Assembly: GCA_016223085.1 (NCBI GenBank)
Contig: JACRPS010000003.1
Coordinates: forward strand, 926,274-990,273
Reading direction: 5' to 3'
From: Chloroflexota bacterium
GTDB taxonomy: Bacteria > Chloroflexota > Anaerolineae > Aggregatilineales > Phototrophicaceae
Length of the DNA: 64,000 nt
In this document: positions 45,358 through 55,220 of the stretch, one piece after another
Position numbering within the stretch: the stretch's first letter is position 1
Layout of the letters: the number at the start of each line of letters is the position of its first letter
The notes under the pieces: generated by a model
The model's database searches: none
What the model saw: the letters and a program-made list of their open reading frames with translations, nothing else
Told to the model about the DNA's origin: nothing
Made by a program: the position numbers and the translations under genes

Positions 45358-46484
45358 ATGACCGATATTTTGCAATTCTGGCGCGGGCTACCGCCCGAAG
45401 TGACCAACAATCTCCTGCGCGTGCTGCTGGCAATTCTGGTGCTGCTGCTGGTGTGGCTGATGCGTCGGGTGCTGGCCTGGGCGATTGTCGCCCCGTTACG
45501 ACGGCTGACCAAAGGCACGCGCTACGAGTGGGTCTCGCTGCTGCTGGACACGCTGACGCCGACGGTGCGGCTGCTGGTGATCGTCGTCGGCATCATCATC
45601 GGCGCGCAAATCCTGGAAGTGGATTTTGAGACAGTGCAGTTCCTGCGGCATCTCATCCGGTCGCTGATCGTGCTGGCGGTGTTCATCGGCCTGTACCGCT
45701 TTGTGGACCTGATCGCCCCGACCAGCGCACGGCTGTTCCGCCTGACCGGGCTGGATATCCCGGACCGGCTGCTGCCGTTTATGCGAACGGCGGCCAAGCT
45801 GGCGCTGGTGATTATTGCCATTGTGGTGATTATTCAGGAATGGGGTTACGACGTCAGCGGTATCGTCGCCGGGGCGGGGCTAGCCGGGCTGGCCTTCTCG
45901 CTGGCTGCGCAGGACACGGTTGCCAATCTGTTTGGCTTCACCACCATCGTCGGCGACCAGCCGTTTGTTGTTGGCGAATTTATCAAAACGCCGGACGTGG
46001 AAGGCGTGGTCGAACACGTCGGCGTGCGTTCCACCCGCATCCGCCAGTTGAATCAGGCGTACGTCACCATCCCCAACAGCAAGCTGGCGCAGTCGGTGAT
46101 TCTCAACTGGTCACGTCTGTCAAAACGCTGGCTTGACCTGACGCTGCCGATCAGCTATCAGGCCACCGGCGACCAGATTGTTACCACCATCGAGCGCGTC
46201 CGTGCCATGCTGCTGGAACGCGAACTGGTGCAGAAAGACTCCGTGCTGGTGAACTTCGTGGACTTCGGCGAAAACGGCCTGCGCCTGCTGATCCGGTGTT
46301 ATATCAACCTGGCGGACTGGGGACAGTACACCGCCGAAAAGGAGCAGATTTACCTGAATATCATGAAAATCATCGAGGACATGGGACTGTCTATCGCGTT
46401 TAGCGCCCGGACGGTGTATATTGAAAACGCGCCCTTTGCAGTGGCGCAGACGCACCCAACCACTCCCAGGGAGGATAAACAGTC

Positions 46485-46488
<4 letters not shown>
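45358..46488 (+). CDS. MscS-family mechanosensitive channel
   Basis: The 376-residue protein has four to five membrane segments (about 20-165), then the MscS pore-lining stretch [26 protein letters not shown] and the C-terminal domain with VGDFIK-like [47 protein letters not shown]. It releases ions during osmotic downshock. The start at 45358 is chosen over a non-ATG start further up. Its stop overlaps the start of the epimerase gene (ATGA). Confidence 0.92.
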
Positions 46489-47470
<982 letters not shown>

Positions 47471-47471
<1 letters not shown>

Positions 47472-47536
47472 CGATTGGCAGTTAGCTTTTGGCTAATTGC
47501 TAACCGCCAATCACTGATCGCCAATTGCCAATCGCT
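47471..47536. repeat. Heptamer-type inverted repeat before sixA
   Basis: GCGATTGGCAGTTAGC is mirrored by GCTAAC and GCCAATC units and by CCAATTGCCAATCGC at the end. It has the same period-7 style as the arrays at 31-32 kb. Confidence 0.55.
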
Positions 47537-47567
47537 TCAAACCGAAATTGCAGCAAGGGAGGCCGTT

Positions 47568-48053
47568 GTGAAACTCTACTTCTTCCGGCACGGCCAGGCT
47601 GAAGACGCCCAGATGCCTGATTTTGACGATTTCACGCGTCGCCTGACGGACAAAGGCCGGGAACGGACCGAAGCCGCCGGCAAGGCGTTGGTGAACCTGG
47701 GAGTCAAACCGGCGCGCCTGTACAGCAGCCAGCGCGCCCGTGCCCGCGAAACGGCGGAAATCCTGAGCAAACACCTGGGGATAGAGGTGATTGTGCGGGA
47801 AGAAGTGGGCTTTGGCTTCCATATTCCGGCGGTCGAAGCGCTGATCGCCGACCTGGCCGCCGATGCCGAAGTGATGTTTGTCGGCCACGAACCCGATCTA
47901 AGCGCCACCATCTCGGCGTTGATCGGTGGCGGTGAGGTGGTCATGAAAAAAGGCGGTATGGCGCGGGTGGACATCGCTGATGAGAGGCCGATACGCGGGA
48001 CACTGGTGTGGCTGCTGGCGCCGCGCGTACTGGACGCGATTGCCGGGACTTAG
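47568..48053 (+). CDS. sixA: Phosphohistidine phosphatase SixA
   Basis: The 161-residue histidine-phosphatase-superfamily protein shows the RHG motif (YFFRHGQAED) with the catalytic His, LYSSQRARARETAEIL, and MFVGHEPDLSATIS with the second His. SixA removes phosphate from histidine, and has been linked to kinase relays. GTG 47568 is the start because GGGAGG sits 5 bases upstream; the frame extends to 47475 only through repeat sequence. This is a plausible brake on the kinases in this window. Confidence 0.9.
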   Translation: MKLYFFRHGQAEDAQMPDFDDFTRRLTDKGRERTEAAGKALVNLGVKPARLYSSQRARARETAEILSKHLGIEVIVREEVGFGFHIPAVEALIADLAADAEVMFVGHEPDLSATISALIGGGEVVMKKGGMARVDIADERPIRGTLVWLLAPRVLDAIAGT

Positions 48054-48062
48054 AACAGAATT

Positions 48063-48090
48063 GCAGGGACGAGATCAATCTCGTCCCTAC
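48063..48090. repeat. Palindromic repeat, copy 11
   Basis: Outer arms GCAGGGACGAGAT and ATCTCGTCCCTAC around CA. It fills the 40-base gap between the convergent sixA and epimerase genes and may serve as a terminator for both. Confidence 0.8.
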
Positions 48091-48093
48091 GGT

Positions 48094-49176
48094 TTACATC
48101 GTACCGTTGTGTGGCAGCAGTTCTTCCAGCGCGTCTACAATCCGGTCGCTGACGCCAAAAGTGCCATAATAATCGGGATGTTCGGCGGGCGGCGGCTGAA
48201 GCGCCTGCACCGCAGCAGCAGCGAAATCATCCGGTTCGGTCAGGCGATTCCAGCCCGACTCCACCGTCTCCACCCATTCAGTTGTGTCGCGCACTGTCAC
48301 GCACGGGCGGCGCAACATGTAGGCCTCTTTTTGCAGGCCGCCGCTGTCGGTGATGACGATCTGGCAGGTGTCCAGCAGTGCCACCATGTCGAGAAAGCCA
48401 ACCGGCTCAATCGCCCGCACGTTGCCGCTAAAAGCAAACCCAAACTCGCCCAGCATCTTCCGCAGGCGCGGATGCACCGGCAGCACCACCGGCAGGTCAA
48501 GCGCGTTAAACGCTTCCACGATGGCGCATAGCCGGGCGCGGTCGTCGGTGTTGGCGGGGCGATGAATCGTCGCCAGCGCGAACGGCTGGCCGTCCGCCAG
48601 TCCGGTCTGCTGCAAGAGCGCGGCGCGGCGCGTCCGCGCCCTGTCCACCATGCCCAGCAGCACATCCACGCGCACGTCGCCGACCAACCGTACACCTTTC
48701 GTAATGCCTTCTTTCTTCAAATTCTCGACCGCAACGCGCGTCGGGGGAAACAGCACATCGCTGAGGTGGTCGGTCATCACGCGATTGATTTCTTCCGGCA
48801 TCCGGCGGTCGTAGCTGCGCAGGCCGGCTTCCACGTGCGCCACCGGGATGTGAATCTTGGCGGCGGCCAGCGCCCCGGCTACCGTCGAGTTGGTGTCGCC
48901 AAACACCAGCACCCCGTCCGGCTGCTCGCGCTGCATGACCTGTTCCAGCCGGATGAGCATCTGGCCGGTCTGTTCGGCGTGGCTGCCGCCGCCCACGCCC
49001 AGGTTGTATTCCGGTTCGGGGATGCCGAGATCGGCAAAAAACACCGACGACATGTTATCGTCGTAATGCTGGCCGGTATGCACCAGGATTTCGGTGTGGC
49101 GACGGCGTATCGCTTTGGTGACGGGCGCGGTCTGGATGAATTCCGGGCGCGCGCCGACGATGGTCATGATTTTCAT
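48094..49176 (-). CDS. UDP-GlcNAc 2-epimerase family (WecB/WbpI-like)
   Basis: The 360-residue GT-B-fold protein starts MKIMTIVGARPEFIQTAPV and has HTGQHYDDNMS, VFGDTNST, HVEAGLRS and the late EAYMLRRPCVTVRDTTEW. It inverts C2 of UDP-GlcNAc or of UDP-2,3-diacetamido-2,3-dideoxy-glucuronate. The latter fits the neighbours, which match WbpB, WbpE and WbpD. A GGGAGG/GGAGATT ribosome site lies before ATG 49176. Confidence 0.9.
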   Translation of the reverse strand: MKIMTIVGARPEFIQTAPVTKAIRRRHTEILVHTGQHYDDNMSSVFFADLGIPEPEYNLGVGGGSHAEQTGQMLIRLEQVMQREQPDGVLVFGDTNSTVAGALAAAKIHIPVAHVEAGLRSYDRRMPEEINRVMTDHLSDVLFPPTRVAVENLKKEGITKGVRLVGDVRVDVLLGMVDRARTRRAALLQQTGLADGQPFALATIHRPANTDDRARLCAIVEAFNALDLPVVLPVHPRLRKMLGEFGFAFSGNVRAIEPVGFLDMVALLDTCQIVITDSGGLQKEAYMLRRPCVTVRDTTEWVETVESGWNRLTEPDDFAAAAVQALQPPPAEHPDYYGTFGVSDRIVDALEELLPHNGTM

Positions 49177-49207
49177 CCGATAATCTCCCTCCCCCGTTTG
49201 ATACATT

Positions 49208-49235
49208 ATAAGGGCGCAGCGTGCTGCGCCCCTAC
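49208..49235. repeat. Palindromic repeat, copy 12
   Basis: Arms ATAAGGGCGCAGC and GCTGCGCCCCTAC, mismatched only at the end. It is upstream of the 2-epimerase gene, and TATAAT on the minus strand overlaps its edge. Confidence 0.75.
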
Positions 49236-49315
49236 AGTTACGAACCTGTTGACAGGGGCAACCCTAATCCCGGGCTTCCCCTCCTGAAAACTGACAAATG
49301 ATAACGGAAAACTCC

Positions 49316-50323
49316 CTAAGCGAATTCCCGTTCCGGCTCGATCACTTCAATATCCTTGCCGGAGCGCACAAATTCGAGCGCGATGCGCAGCGTTTCCAGC
49401 CCTTCCTCGCCGGTGACGGTCGGCGCGCGGTTGTCCCGCACCGCGCCCACGAAGTCGCCCAGTTCGGCAGCCAGCGGCTCGTGCCGGTTGATGCGAATGC
49501 CCAGCACGTTGCCCTCGCTCACGCCGCGCAGCGTGCTGAGAACGTCCCACTGGCTGGGCGCGGTTTCGTTCTCGTAGAAGAACAACTCCTGCGACAGCAG
49601 ATCGCAGCGGAACATGCCACGCGCACCGGTGACGGTCATGGCGCGAATTTTGGTCGGCGTAATCCAGTTCACGTCCAGCACGCCAACCGCGCCGCCCTTG
49701 AAGCGAATCAGGCCGTTAAACATGTCCTCGCGGTCGGAGTTGATGGATTTGAGCGTTTCGCCATACAGCCGCGTGATCGGCTCGTCCATCAGGTAGCGCA
49801 GCAGGTCAATGTCGTGCGAGGCGAGGTCAATCACCACGCCGGCGTCACGGATGCGCGCCGGATAGGGGCTGAGGCGCTGGGCATGAATCTTGTAGATGCG
49901 CCCGGCCATACCTTCACGCAGGCGGCGGCGCCGTTCCATGATCGCCGGGTTGAAACGTTCGATGTGCCCGACCGCCAGGATGACACCCTTCCGCCGCGCC
50001 AGTTCCACCAGCTTTTCGCCTTCTTCCAGCGTGCTGGTGATCGGCTTCTCCACCATAACGTGAATCCCGCGCTCGATCAGATCACAGGCCACCTCGTAGT
50101 GCAAAACGGTTGGCACGGCCAGCGTCACCAGATCGGGCTTGCAGTCCTCGACCAGTTGCTGGTAATCGGTATAATGCGGCGCGGCGAAGGTCGCACCGAC
50201 TTTGGCGGCGGTTGGCCCGTTCTGGTCGGCCACACCCACCAGTTCAACGCCTTCCAGTTCGCGGTAGACGCGGGCGTGGTTGCGGCCCATGCTGCCCACG
50301 CCGATAACAGCGGCTTTTAACAT
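49316..50323 (-). CDS. Gfo/Idh/MocA-family sugar dehydrogenase (WbpB/WlbA-like)
   Basis: The 335-residue protein has the Rossmann motif IGVGSMGRNHARVY, the family EKP motif (VMVEKPITST), and VGHIERFNPA. In the Wbp pathway this enzyme oxidises C3 of UDP-GlcNAcA using NAD. It overlaps the aminotransferase start/stop region by 7 bases, so it is in the same operon. The family is broad, but operon context supports the call. Confidence 0.87.
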   Translation of the reverse strand: MLKAAVIGVGSMGRNHARVYRELEGVELVGVADQNGPTAAKVGATFAAPHYTDYQQLVEDCKPDLVTLAVPTVLHYEVACDLIERGIHVMVEKPITSTLEEGEKLVELARRKGVILAVGHIERFNPAIMERRRRLREGMAGRIYKIHAQRLSPYPARIRDAGVVIDLASHDIDLLRYLMDEPITRLYGETLKSINSDREDMFNGLIRFKGGAVGVLDVNWITPTKIRAMTVTGARGMFRCDLLSQELFFYENETAPSQWDVLSTLRGVSEGNVLGIRINRHEPLAAELGDFVGAVRDNRAPTVTGEEGLETLRIALEFVRSGKDIEVIEPEREFA

Positions 50324-51399
50324 GCTGCATTAATCTCCTGCGCCACGTACTGGCGCTCTTCTTCGGTCAGCGCCGGATACACCGGCAGGCTGAAGACCTG
50401 CCTGGTCGCTTTTTCCGTCTCCGGCAGTGTGACGTTTTGATAACCTTCCATTTGCTGGAACACCGGCTGCTGATGAATCGGCAGCGGGTAATAAATCCGC
50501 ACGCCGATGCCGCGCTCGTTCAGCCGCTTCGCCACCGTGTCGCGGTCTACGCCGTCCGGCACGCGCACGGTGTACTGGTGGTAGACGTGGGTATAACCGT
50601 CGGCCACCACCGGCGTTTTGACGCTCGTCAGGCAGTCGTTATAGTAGCGCGCGTTGGCGATACGGGCGCGCGTCCATTCCGGCAGACGGCCAAGCTGCAC
50701 CAGCCCAACCGCTGCCGCCATGTCGGTCATGCGGAAGTTGTAACCCACCACTTCGTGATAATACTGCGTGTTCATGCCCTGGGCGCGGATCATGCGCAGC
50801 TTGCGGGCGATCTCATCGTCGTTGGTCAGCACCATCCCGCCTTCGGTGGTGGTCATGTTCTTGGTAGGATAGAAGCTGAAGCTGGCCGTACCCCACGTGC
50901 CGACATAACGGTCGCCGATACGCGCCAGGTGCGCCTGCGCGGCGTCCTCCAGCAGCACCAGGCCGTGCCGGCGGCAGATGGCCTCAAACGCCGGCATATC
51001 AGCCGGCTGGCCATAAAGATGCACCGGCATGATCGCCTTCGTGCGCGGCGTGATGGCGGCTTCGGCGGCCTCCGGCGACAGGTTAAACGTGTCCGGGTGA
51101 ATGTCCGCGAACACCGGGCGCGCGCCAACACTTAACACGCACGAGGCGGTGGCAAAGAAGCTGAACGAGGGGATAATCACCTCGTCGCCCGGCCCGATGT
51201 TGTGCGCCATCATGGAGGCCATCAGCGCCGTTGTGCCGTTGCTGGTGGCGACACCGTGTTTCGCGCCGTGCGCGGCGGCAAACGCCTTTTCAAATTCGGC
51301 CACCTTTGGCCCCTGCGAAAGCTGGCCGCTGCTGAGTACCTGCACCACAGCCTGCTTTTCTTCTTCGCCGATAAACGGCTTTGCGATTGGAATCTGCAT
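50317..51399 (-). CDS. DegT/DnrJ/EryC1 sugar aminotransferase (WbpE/WlbC-like)
   Basis: A 360-residue PLP enzyme with AHGAKHGVATSNGTTALM, MPVHLYGQPADM, LLEDAAQAHLA and the PLP lysine in SFYPTKNMTTTEGGMV. It transfers an amino group from glutamate to a 3-oxo sugar nucleotide, the step after the dehydrogenase encoded downstream. The 7-base overlap with that gene supports one operon and a joint reaction. Confidence 0.92.
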   Translation of the reverse strand: MQIPIAKPFIGEEEKQAVVQVLSSGQLSQGPKVAEFEKAFAAAHGAKHGVATSNGTTALMASMMAHNIGPGDEVIIPSFSFFATASCVLSVGARPVFADIHPDTFNLSPEAAEAAITPRTKAIMPVHLYGQPADMPAFEAICRRHGLVLLEDAAQAHLARIGDRYVGTWGTASFSFYPTKNMTTTEGGMVLTNDDEIARKLRMIRAQGMNTQYYHEVVGYNFRMTDMAAAVGLVQLGRLPEWTRARIANARYYNDCLTSVKTPVVADGYTHVYHQYTVRVPDGVDRDTVAKRLNERGIGVRIYYPLPIHQQPVFQQMEGYQNVTLPETEKATRQVFSLPVYPALTEEERQYVAQEINAAC

Positions 51400-51562
51400 A
51401 TGGTTTCCTTAATGCTCAGGGTTGTGTCCCCGCGATTCGCTAATCAACCGGCGTCCCCTTGTAAACCTTACGCCGGAGGTTTCCCTGATGATAGTATAAT
51501 CGGAATACCGGTCCAAAACCTGTTACGTTTGGCAGAATCCGAACATGAATTCAGGCAGCTTT

Positions 51563-52096
51563 TTACGGCAGGCGCGCCGCCTCCTCCGGTGTGGCGACGC
51601 GCTGGCCCGATGGCGTGACGTAGCCGATGATACGCGCCGGGTTGCCGACGACCAGCGCGTAATCCGGCACGTCTTTCGTTACGACGCTGCCTGCGCCGAT
51701 CATCGCCCAGCGCCCGATGGTGATGCCGCAGACGATGGTGGAATTGGCGCCGATGGCCGCGCCGGCGCGCACGCGGGTTTCGACCAGCACCCAGTCATCG
51801 GCGGCTTTCAGGGACATGTCAGCGTTGACGGCACGCGGGAACATATCGTTGGTAAAACAGACATGCGGCCCAACAAACACGCCATCTTCGATGGTGACGC
51901 CGTGAAAGACCGAGACATAGTTCTGGATTTTAACGCGGCTGCCGATCTGAACGCCCGCGTCCACAAATACGCCGCGCCCCAGCACGCAGTCGCTGCCAAT
52001 CCGCGCGTCGCGCCGGACGTGGCACAGGTGCCAGATTTTGCTATTTTCGCCAATGGTCGCGCCGGGTTCCACCTCGGCGGTAGGATGAATGAACAT
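51563..52096 (-). CDS. Left-handed beta-helix N-acetyltransferase (WbpD/WlbB-like)
   Basis: A 177-residue hexapeptide-repeat acetyltransferase: IHPTAEVEPGATIGENSKIW, then I-G-x-x-C and related hexads through to GDPARII-like VGNPARIIGYV. Homologues acetylate the 3-amino group of UDP-GlcNAc3NA. The ATG at 52096 has GGGGAG a few bases upstream. With genes 49316-51399 it completes a C3 oxidation, amination, acetylation series. The gap to the aminotransferase (163 bases) holds no other gene. Confidence 0.88.
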   Translation of the reverse strand: MFIHPTAEVEPGATIGENSKIWHLCHVRRDARIGSDCVLGRGVFVDAGVQIGSRVKIQNYVSVFHGVTIEDGVFVGPHVCFTNDMFPRAVNADMSLKAADDWVLVETRVRAGAAIGANSTIVCGITIGRWAMIGAGSVVTKDVPDYALVVGNPARIIGYVTPSGQRVATPEEAARLP

Positions 52097-52364
52097 GCAG
52101 CTCCCCTTTGCCTGCGGCAAAATTCATGTGCCTCACTATAGGCGGCAGGCACTACACCCGCATAAAAAGATTCGTCCTTAGCAACGGGCCGCCATCTGTT
52201 GCCGCGCGGTTCAGGATAACCGTTCCGGGACGCGATAAACAGGTCGAGCTATTCCAGGAAGACCGATTTTTACAAAATTCTCCATCTGGCGCTTGAATTT
52301 TATGCAGCCTTACAGGCATCCTTACCACATGTAAAAGTCCTGATTTTTAGGTTGGAGTAAGGTT
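52097..52364. other. Divergent intergenic region
   Basis: The 268 bases between the divergent acetyltransferase and glycosyltransferase genes contain no convincing frame and no member of the palindrome family. Promoters for both sides are expected here, but no clear boxes stand out. Confidence 0.4.
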
Positions 52365-53249
52365 ATGGGACTAAATTCCCATCATAAGCAGACATCAGCC
52401 GAACAGAATACGCCTGTGGCATGTCCGGCGGGGCATGAACATGTATCCGATATTGCCATGTCGTATCCTGTCAGTCCAGATGGGGAGATCGCTGTGAAGG
52501 TATCACTGGTTATTCCGGCGTATAATGAGTCCGAGGGCGTGAAACAGACCGCCGATGCGGTTCGGGCAGTGCTGGCTTACCTTCAGAAGAAGCATGATGT
52601 GGAAGTAGTGTTTGTAAACGACGGCAGCAAGGATAACACGGCGGAACTGCTGGAGGCGGAATTCCAGGCCAATCCAGGCGTGAAGGTGGTTTCCCATGAT
52701 CGCAACCGGGGACTGGGCGCGGCCATCCGCACCGGCTTCCAGCACGCGACTGGCGATGTTATCGTCACGACCGACTTCGACGGCACGTATCCGCTGAACA
52801 CCATCCCGCAGCTTCTGAGCAAGATGATCGTGGAAAAAGTGGACATCGTGACCGCCTCGCCCTATCACCCGCAGGGCCATGTTGAAGGGGTCCCGCGCTA
52901 CCGGCTGCTGTTCAGCTTTGGCGCGTCGCTGCTGTACCGTATCCTGGTAAGCTGGAAAGTGCATACCTGGACGGCACTGTACCGCGCTTACCGCCGTCAG
53001 GTGGTTGACACGATTGGGTTTGAGAGCAACGATTTTCTGGCCGGGACGGAACTGCTGGTGAAGGCCATGCGCGCCGGTTATACGGTGGCAGAATTCCCGA
53101 CAACGCTGCACGTCCGCACTTTCGGCCAGTCCAGCATCAAGATCGCGCGGGTGACCAGATCGCACCTGAAATTCCAACTGCACCTGCTGAAAGAAACGCT
53201 GGCGGGCAACTACGAACTGCTGCCGCGCCCGGCAAAGGGGAATTCGTAG
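52365..53249 (+). CDS. GT2 glycosyltransferase (DPM1/ArnC-like)
   Basis: The GT2 core starts at residue 44 (VKVSLVIPAYNESEGV) with FVNDGSKDNT, HDRNRGLGAAIRTG, DFDGTYPLNTI and TASPYHPQG. Proteins of this type transfer a sugar from a nucleotide to polyprenyl phosphate. It has no C-terminal membrane segments. Translation may start at ATG 52365 (GGAG 7 bases upstream) or at GTG 52494 (GGGGAG 7-8 bases upstream); the first 43 residues are not part of the fold. The next gene starts directly after its stop. Confidence 0.9.
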   Translation: MGLNSHHKQTSAEQNTPVACPAGHEHVSDIAMSYPVSPDGEIAVKVSLVIPAYNESEGVKQTADAVRAVLAYLQKKHDVEVVFVNDGSKDNTAELLEAEFQANPGVKVVSHDRNRGLGAAIRTGFQHATGDVIVTTDFDGTYPLNTIPQLLSKMIVEKVDIVTASPYHPQGHVEGVPRYRLLFSFGASLLYRILVSWKVHTWTALYRAYRRQVVDTIGFESNDFLAGTELLVKAMRAGYTVAEFPTTLHVRTFGQSSIKIARVTRSHLKFQLHLLKETLAGNYELLPRPAKGNS

Positions 53250-53600
53250 ATGTCGCCGTTTGTGTTTGTTGCGTTCAGCACCATTTTCGGGATTTCCGGC
53301 CAACTGCTGCTGAAACGCGGCATGGGCAGCATGAGCACTGCCGGCGGCGGCAAAATCCTGCTGCGGATTGCCACCTCGCCCTGGGTGATCGGCGGGCTGG
53401 CAGTGTACGGCACCGGCGTCATGTTCTGGCTGCTGGCGCTGTCACACCTGGAACTGAGTTACGTCTACCCGTTCGCCAGCCTCAGTTACATTGGCATCAT
53501 CATCGGGTCGTATCTCATCTTCAAGGAGCGCCTCAACGCCATGCGGCTGTTTGGCATCGCCGTTATCATTGCCGGGGTGCTGATTACCAGCATGAGTTAA
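53250..53600 (+). CDS. Small four-TM EamA/SMR-type membrane protein (ArnE/F-like)
   Basis: The 116 residues contain four hydrophobic segments (about 2-20, 40-60, 67-87, 95-114) with the signature YVYPFASLSYIGIIIGSYLIFKERLN. The gene begins at the base after the preceding stop. Proteins of this size next to ArnC-like transferases serve as flippases for polyprenyl-linked sugars. That role is inference here. Confidence 0.8.
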   Translation: MSPFVFVAFSTIFGISGQLLLKRGMGSMSTAGGGKILLRIATSPWVIGGLAVYGTGVMFWLLALSHLELSYVYPFASLSYIGIIIGSYLIFKERLNAMRLFGIAVIIAGVLITSMS

Positions 53601-53630
53601 CACCTTTGGCTGAGGTGACGCCAGCTTAAA

Positions 53631-53660
53631 CGCCCGGTTGCGGAGTCCGCGCCGGGCGCA
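53631..53660. terminator. GC-rich inverted repeat after small membrane gene
   Basis: CGCCCGG and CCGGGCG arms flank a GC-rich loop (TTGCGGAGTCCGCG) about 30 bases after the stop codon. No T tract follows. Confidence 0.4.
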
Positions 53661-53719
53661 TTGCTGGAATCGCCCCGGCCTGAATCACTGACCGGACTGG
53701 AGTCCGAAGGGGAATTCCA

Positions 53720-55066
53720 ATGCAGAATCAGGCGAACCGGGTCGCTGTGGTGGGCGGCGGGATTATGGGCGTGACGCTGGCCTACAAACTGGCGCAGCGT
53801 GGCCTGCGCGTCACCGTCTACGAACGCGGCGACAACCTGGGCGGCCTCGCCAGCTATATGCTGTACGACGGCGTGCGCATGGACCGCTTCTACCACACCA
53901 TCCTCAGCAGCGACATGTCCATGCAAACGCTGATCGAAGAAAGCGGCGTGAAGGACAGGCTGCATTTCACGGCTACCAAGCAGGGGTTTTACGATAACGG
54001 CCATATCTACCCGTTTAACACGCCGGTGGACTTCCTGCTGTTCCCGCCGCTGAACCTGTTCCAGCGTTTCCGGCTGGGATTGCAGGTTATCTTCGCCCAG
54101 TTTGAAACCGACTGGGAAAAGATGGACACCGTGCCGGTCGAGGACTGGCTGGTGCGCATCAGTGGCCGTGGGGTGTTTAACAAGGTGTGGAAGCCGCTGC
54201 TGCGCGCCAAGTTCGACAGCACGGCGGAGAACGTCCCGGCGACTTACATCTGGTCGCGGCTGCGCCGGATGATGGGCACGCGTGAGGGCGTCACCTCCAA
54301 AGAGATGATGTGTTATCTCGAAAACGGCTATTACACGCTGATCGAAGCCCTGGCGCAGAAGTGCGAGGCGCTGGGTGTGACGTTCCACCTGCGCGCCCCG
54401 ATTGAGGAAATAGTGATCGAAGCCGGGCGTGCGGTCGGCGTGCGCGTCGGCGGACAGGTCGAAGCCTACGACGCGGTCATCAGCACGCTGGCATCACCTA
54501 TCCTCAGCGGCCTGATACCCAACGCGCCGGCGGACTTCCGGGCGCTGTTGAGCAAGCAGCAGTATTTGGGCGTAATGTGCCCGATGCTCATCCTCAAAAA
54601 ATCGCTGATGCCCTACTACGTGCTGAACATCACCGACGAGTCCATCCCCTTTACCGCGGTCGTGGAAACCACCAACCTGATTGACCCGAAACACGTCAAG
54701 GGTTATCACATCGCCTACCTGCCCAAGTACATCGCGCCAGACAACGACATGGCAAACTGGCCGGATGAGCAGGTCAAAGCCGAGTGGATGAAACACTTCC
54801 GGCGTATGTTCCCGGACTACGACGAGGCCAACATCATCGAGTTCATCGTGCAGCGGGCGAAATATGTTGAGCCGATACGCCCGATGGGCACACGTCACGA
54901 AATCCCGCCCGTGCAGACGCCCGTTGACCGCCTGTACATGGGCAACACGGTCATGATCTACCCGGAACTCGGCAACGGCGAGGCCGTCACGCGGTTTGCT
55001 ATCCGGCTAGCGGAACAGGTGCTGGCAACCGTTCCCGAATGGCAGAACGCCGAGCGCGTGAGCTAA
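53720..55066 (+). CDS. FAD-dependent amine-oxidase-fold protein (UDP-galactopyranose mutase-like)
   Basis: The 448-residue protein has VGGGIMGVTLAYKLAQRGLRVTVYERGDNLGGL and a flavin-binding C terminus (MGNTVMIYPELGNGEAVTRFA). Its mid-region resembles UDP-galactopyranose mutases and protoporphyrinogen-oxidase-like proteins often found in polysaccharide loci. The reaction is not known. It lies between the flippase-like and GT39-like genes, so a role on a sugar is probable. Confidence 0.87.
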   Translation: MQNQANRVAVVGGGIMGVTLAYKLAQRGLRVTVYERGDNLGGLASYMLYDGVRMDRFYHTILSSDMSMQTLIEESGVKDRLHFTATKQGFYDNGHIYPFNTPVDFLLFPPLNLFQRFRLGLQVIFAQFETDWEKMDTVPVEDWLVRISGRGVFNKVWKPLLRAKFDSTAENVPATYIWSRLRRMMGTREGVTSKEMMCYLENGYYTLIEALAQKCEALGVTFHLRAPIEEIVIEAGRAVGVRVGGQVEAYDAVISTLASPILSGLIPNAPADFRALLSKQQYLGVMCPMLILKKSLMPYYVLNITDESIPFTAVVETTNLIDPKHVKGYHIAYLPKYIAPDNDMANWPDEQVKAEWMKHFRRMFPDYDEANIIEFIVQRAKYVEPIRPMGTRHEIPPVQTPVDRLYMGNTVMIYPELGNGEAVTRFAIRLAEQVLATVPEWQNAERVS

Positions 55067-55093
55067 CCGATTCATCACCACAAATTTACGGAC

Positions 55094-55122
55094 GTAAGGG
55101 TGATCTGTTAGGTCACCCCTGC
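55094..55122. repeat. Palindromic repeat, copy 13
   Basis: Arms GTAAGGGTGATCT and AGGTCACCCCTGC with two mismatches. It is followed within 20 bases by copy 14. Confidence 0.65.
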
Positions 55123-55139
55123 TGAAACGAGCTATAGTT

Positions 55140-55167
55140 GTAGGGACACGATAGATCGTGTCCCTAC
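55140..55167. repeat. Palindromic repeat, copy 14
   Basis: Arms GTAGGGACACGAT and ATCGTGTCCCTAC around AG. TATAGT at 55133-55138 lies just before it. It is upstream of the GT39-like gene. Confidence 0.85.
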
Positions 55168-55220
55168 TGCATAATCGCATGTCCGACTTTTCTCTCAGAC
55201 GAACGTAAGGGGGCGTTGCT

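Noticed and set aside
51495-51500. TATAAT on the plus strand
   Set aside because: No plus-strand gene follows within 800 bases, and both flanking genes are leftward, so it is unlikely to be a promoter.
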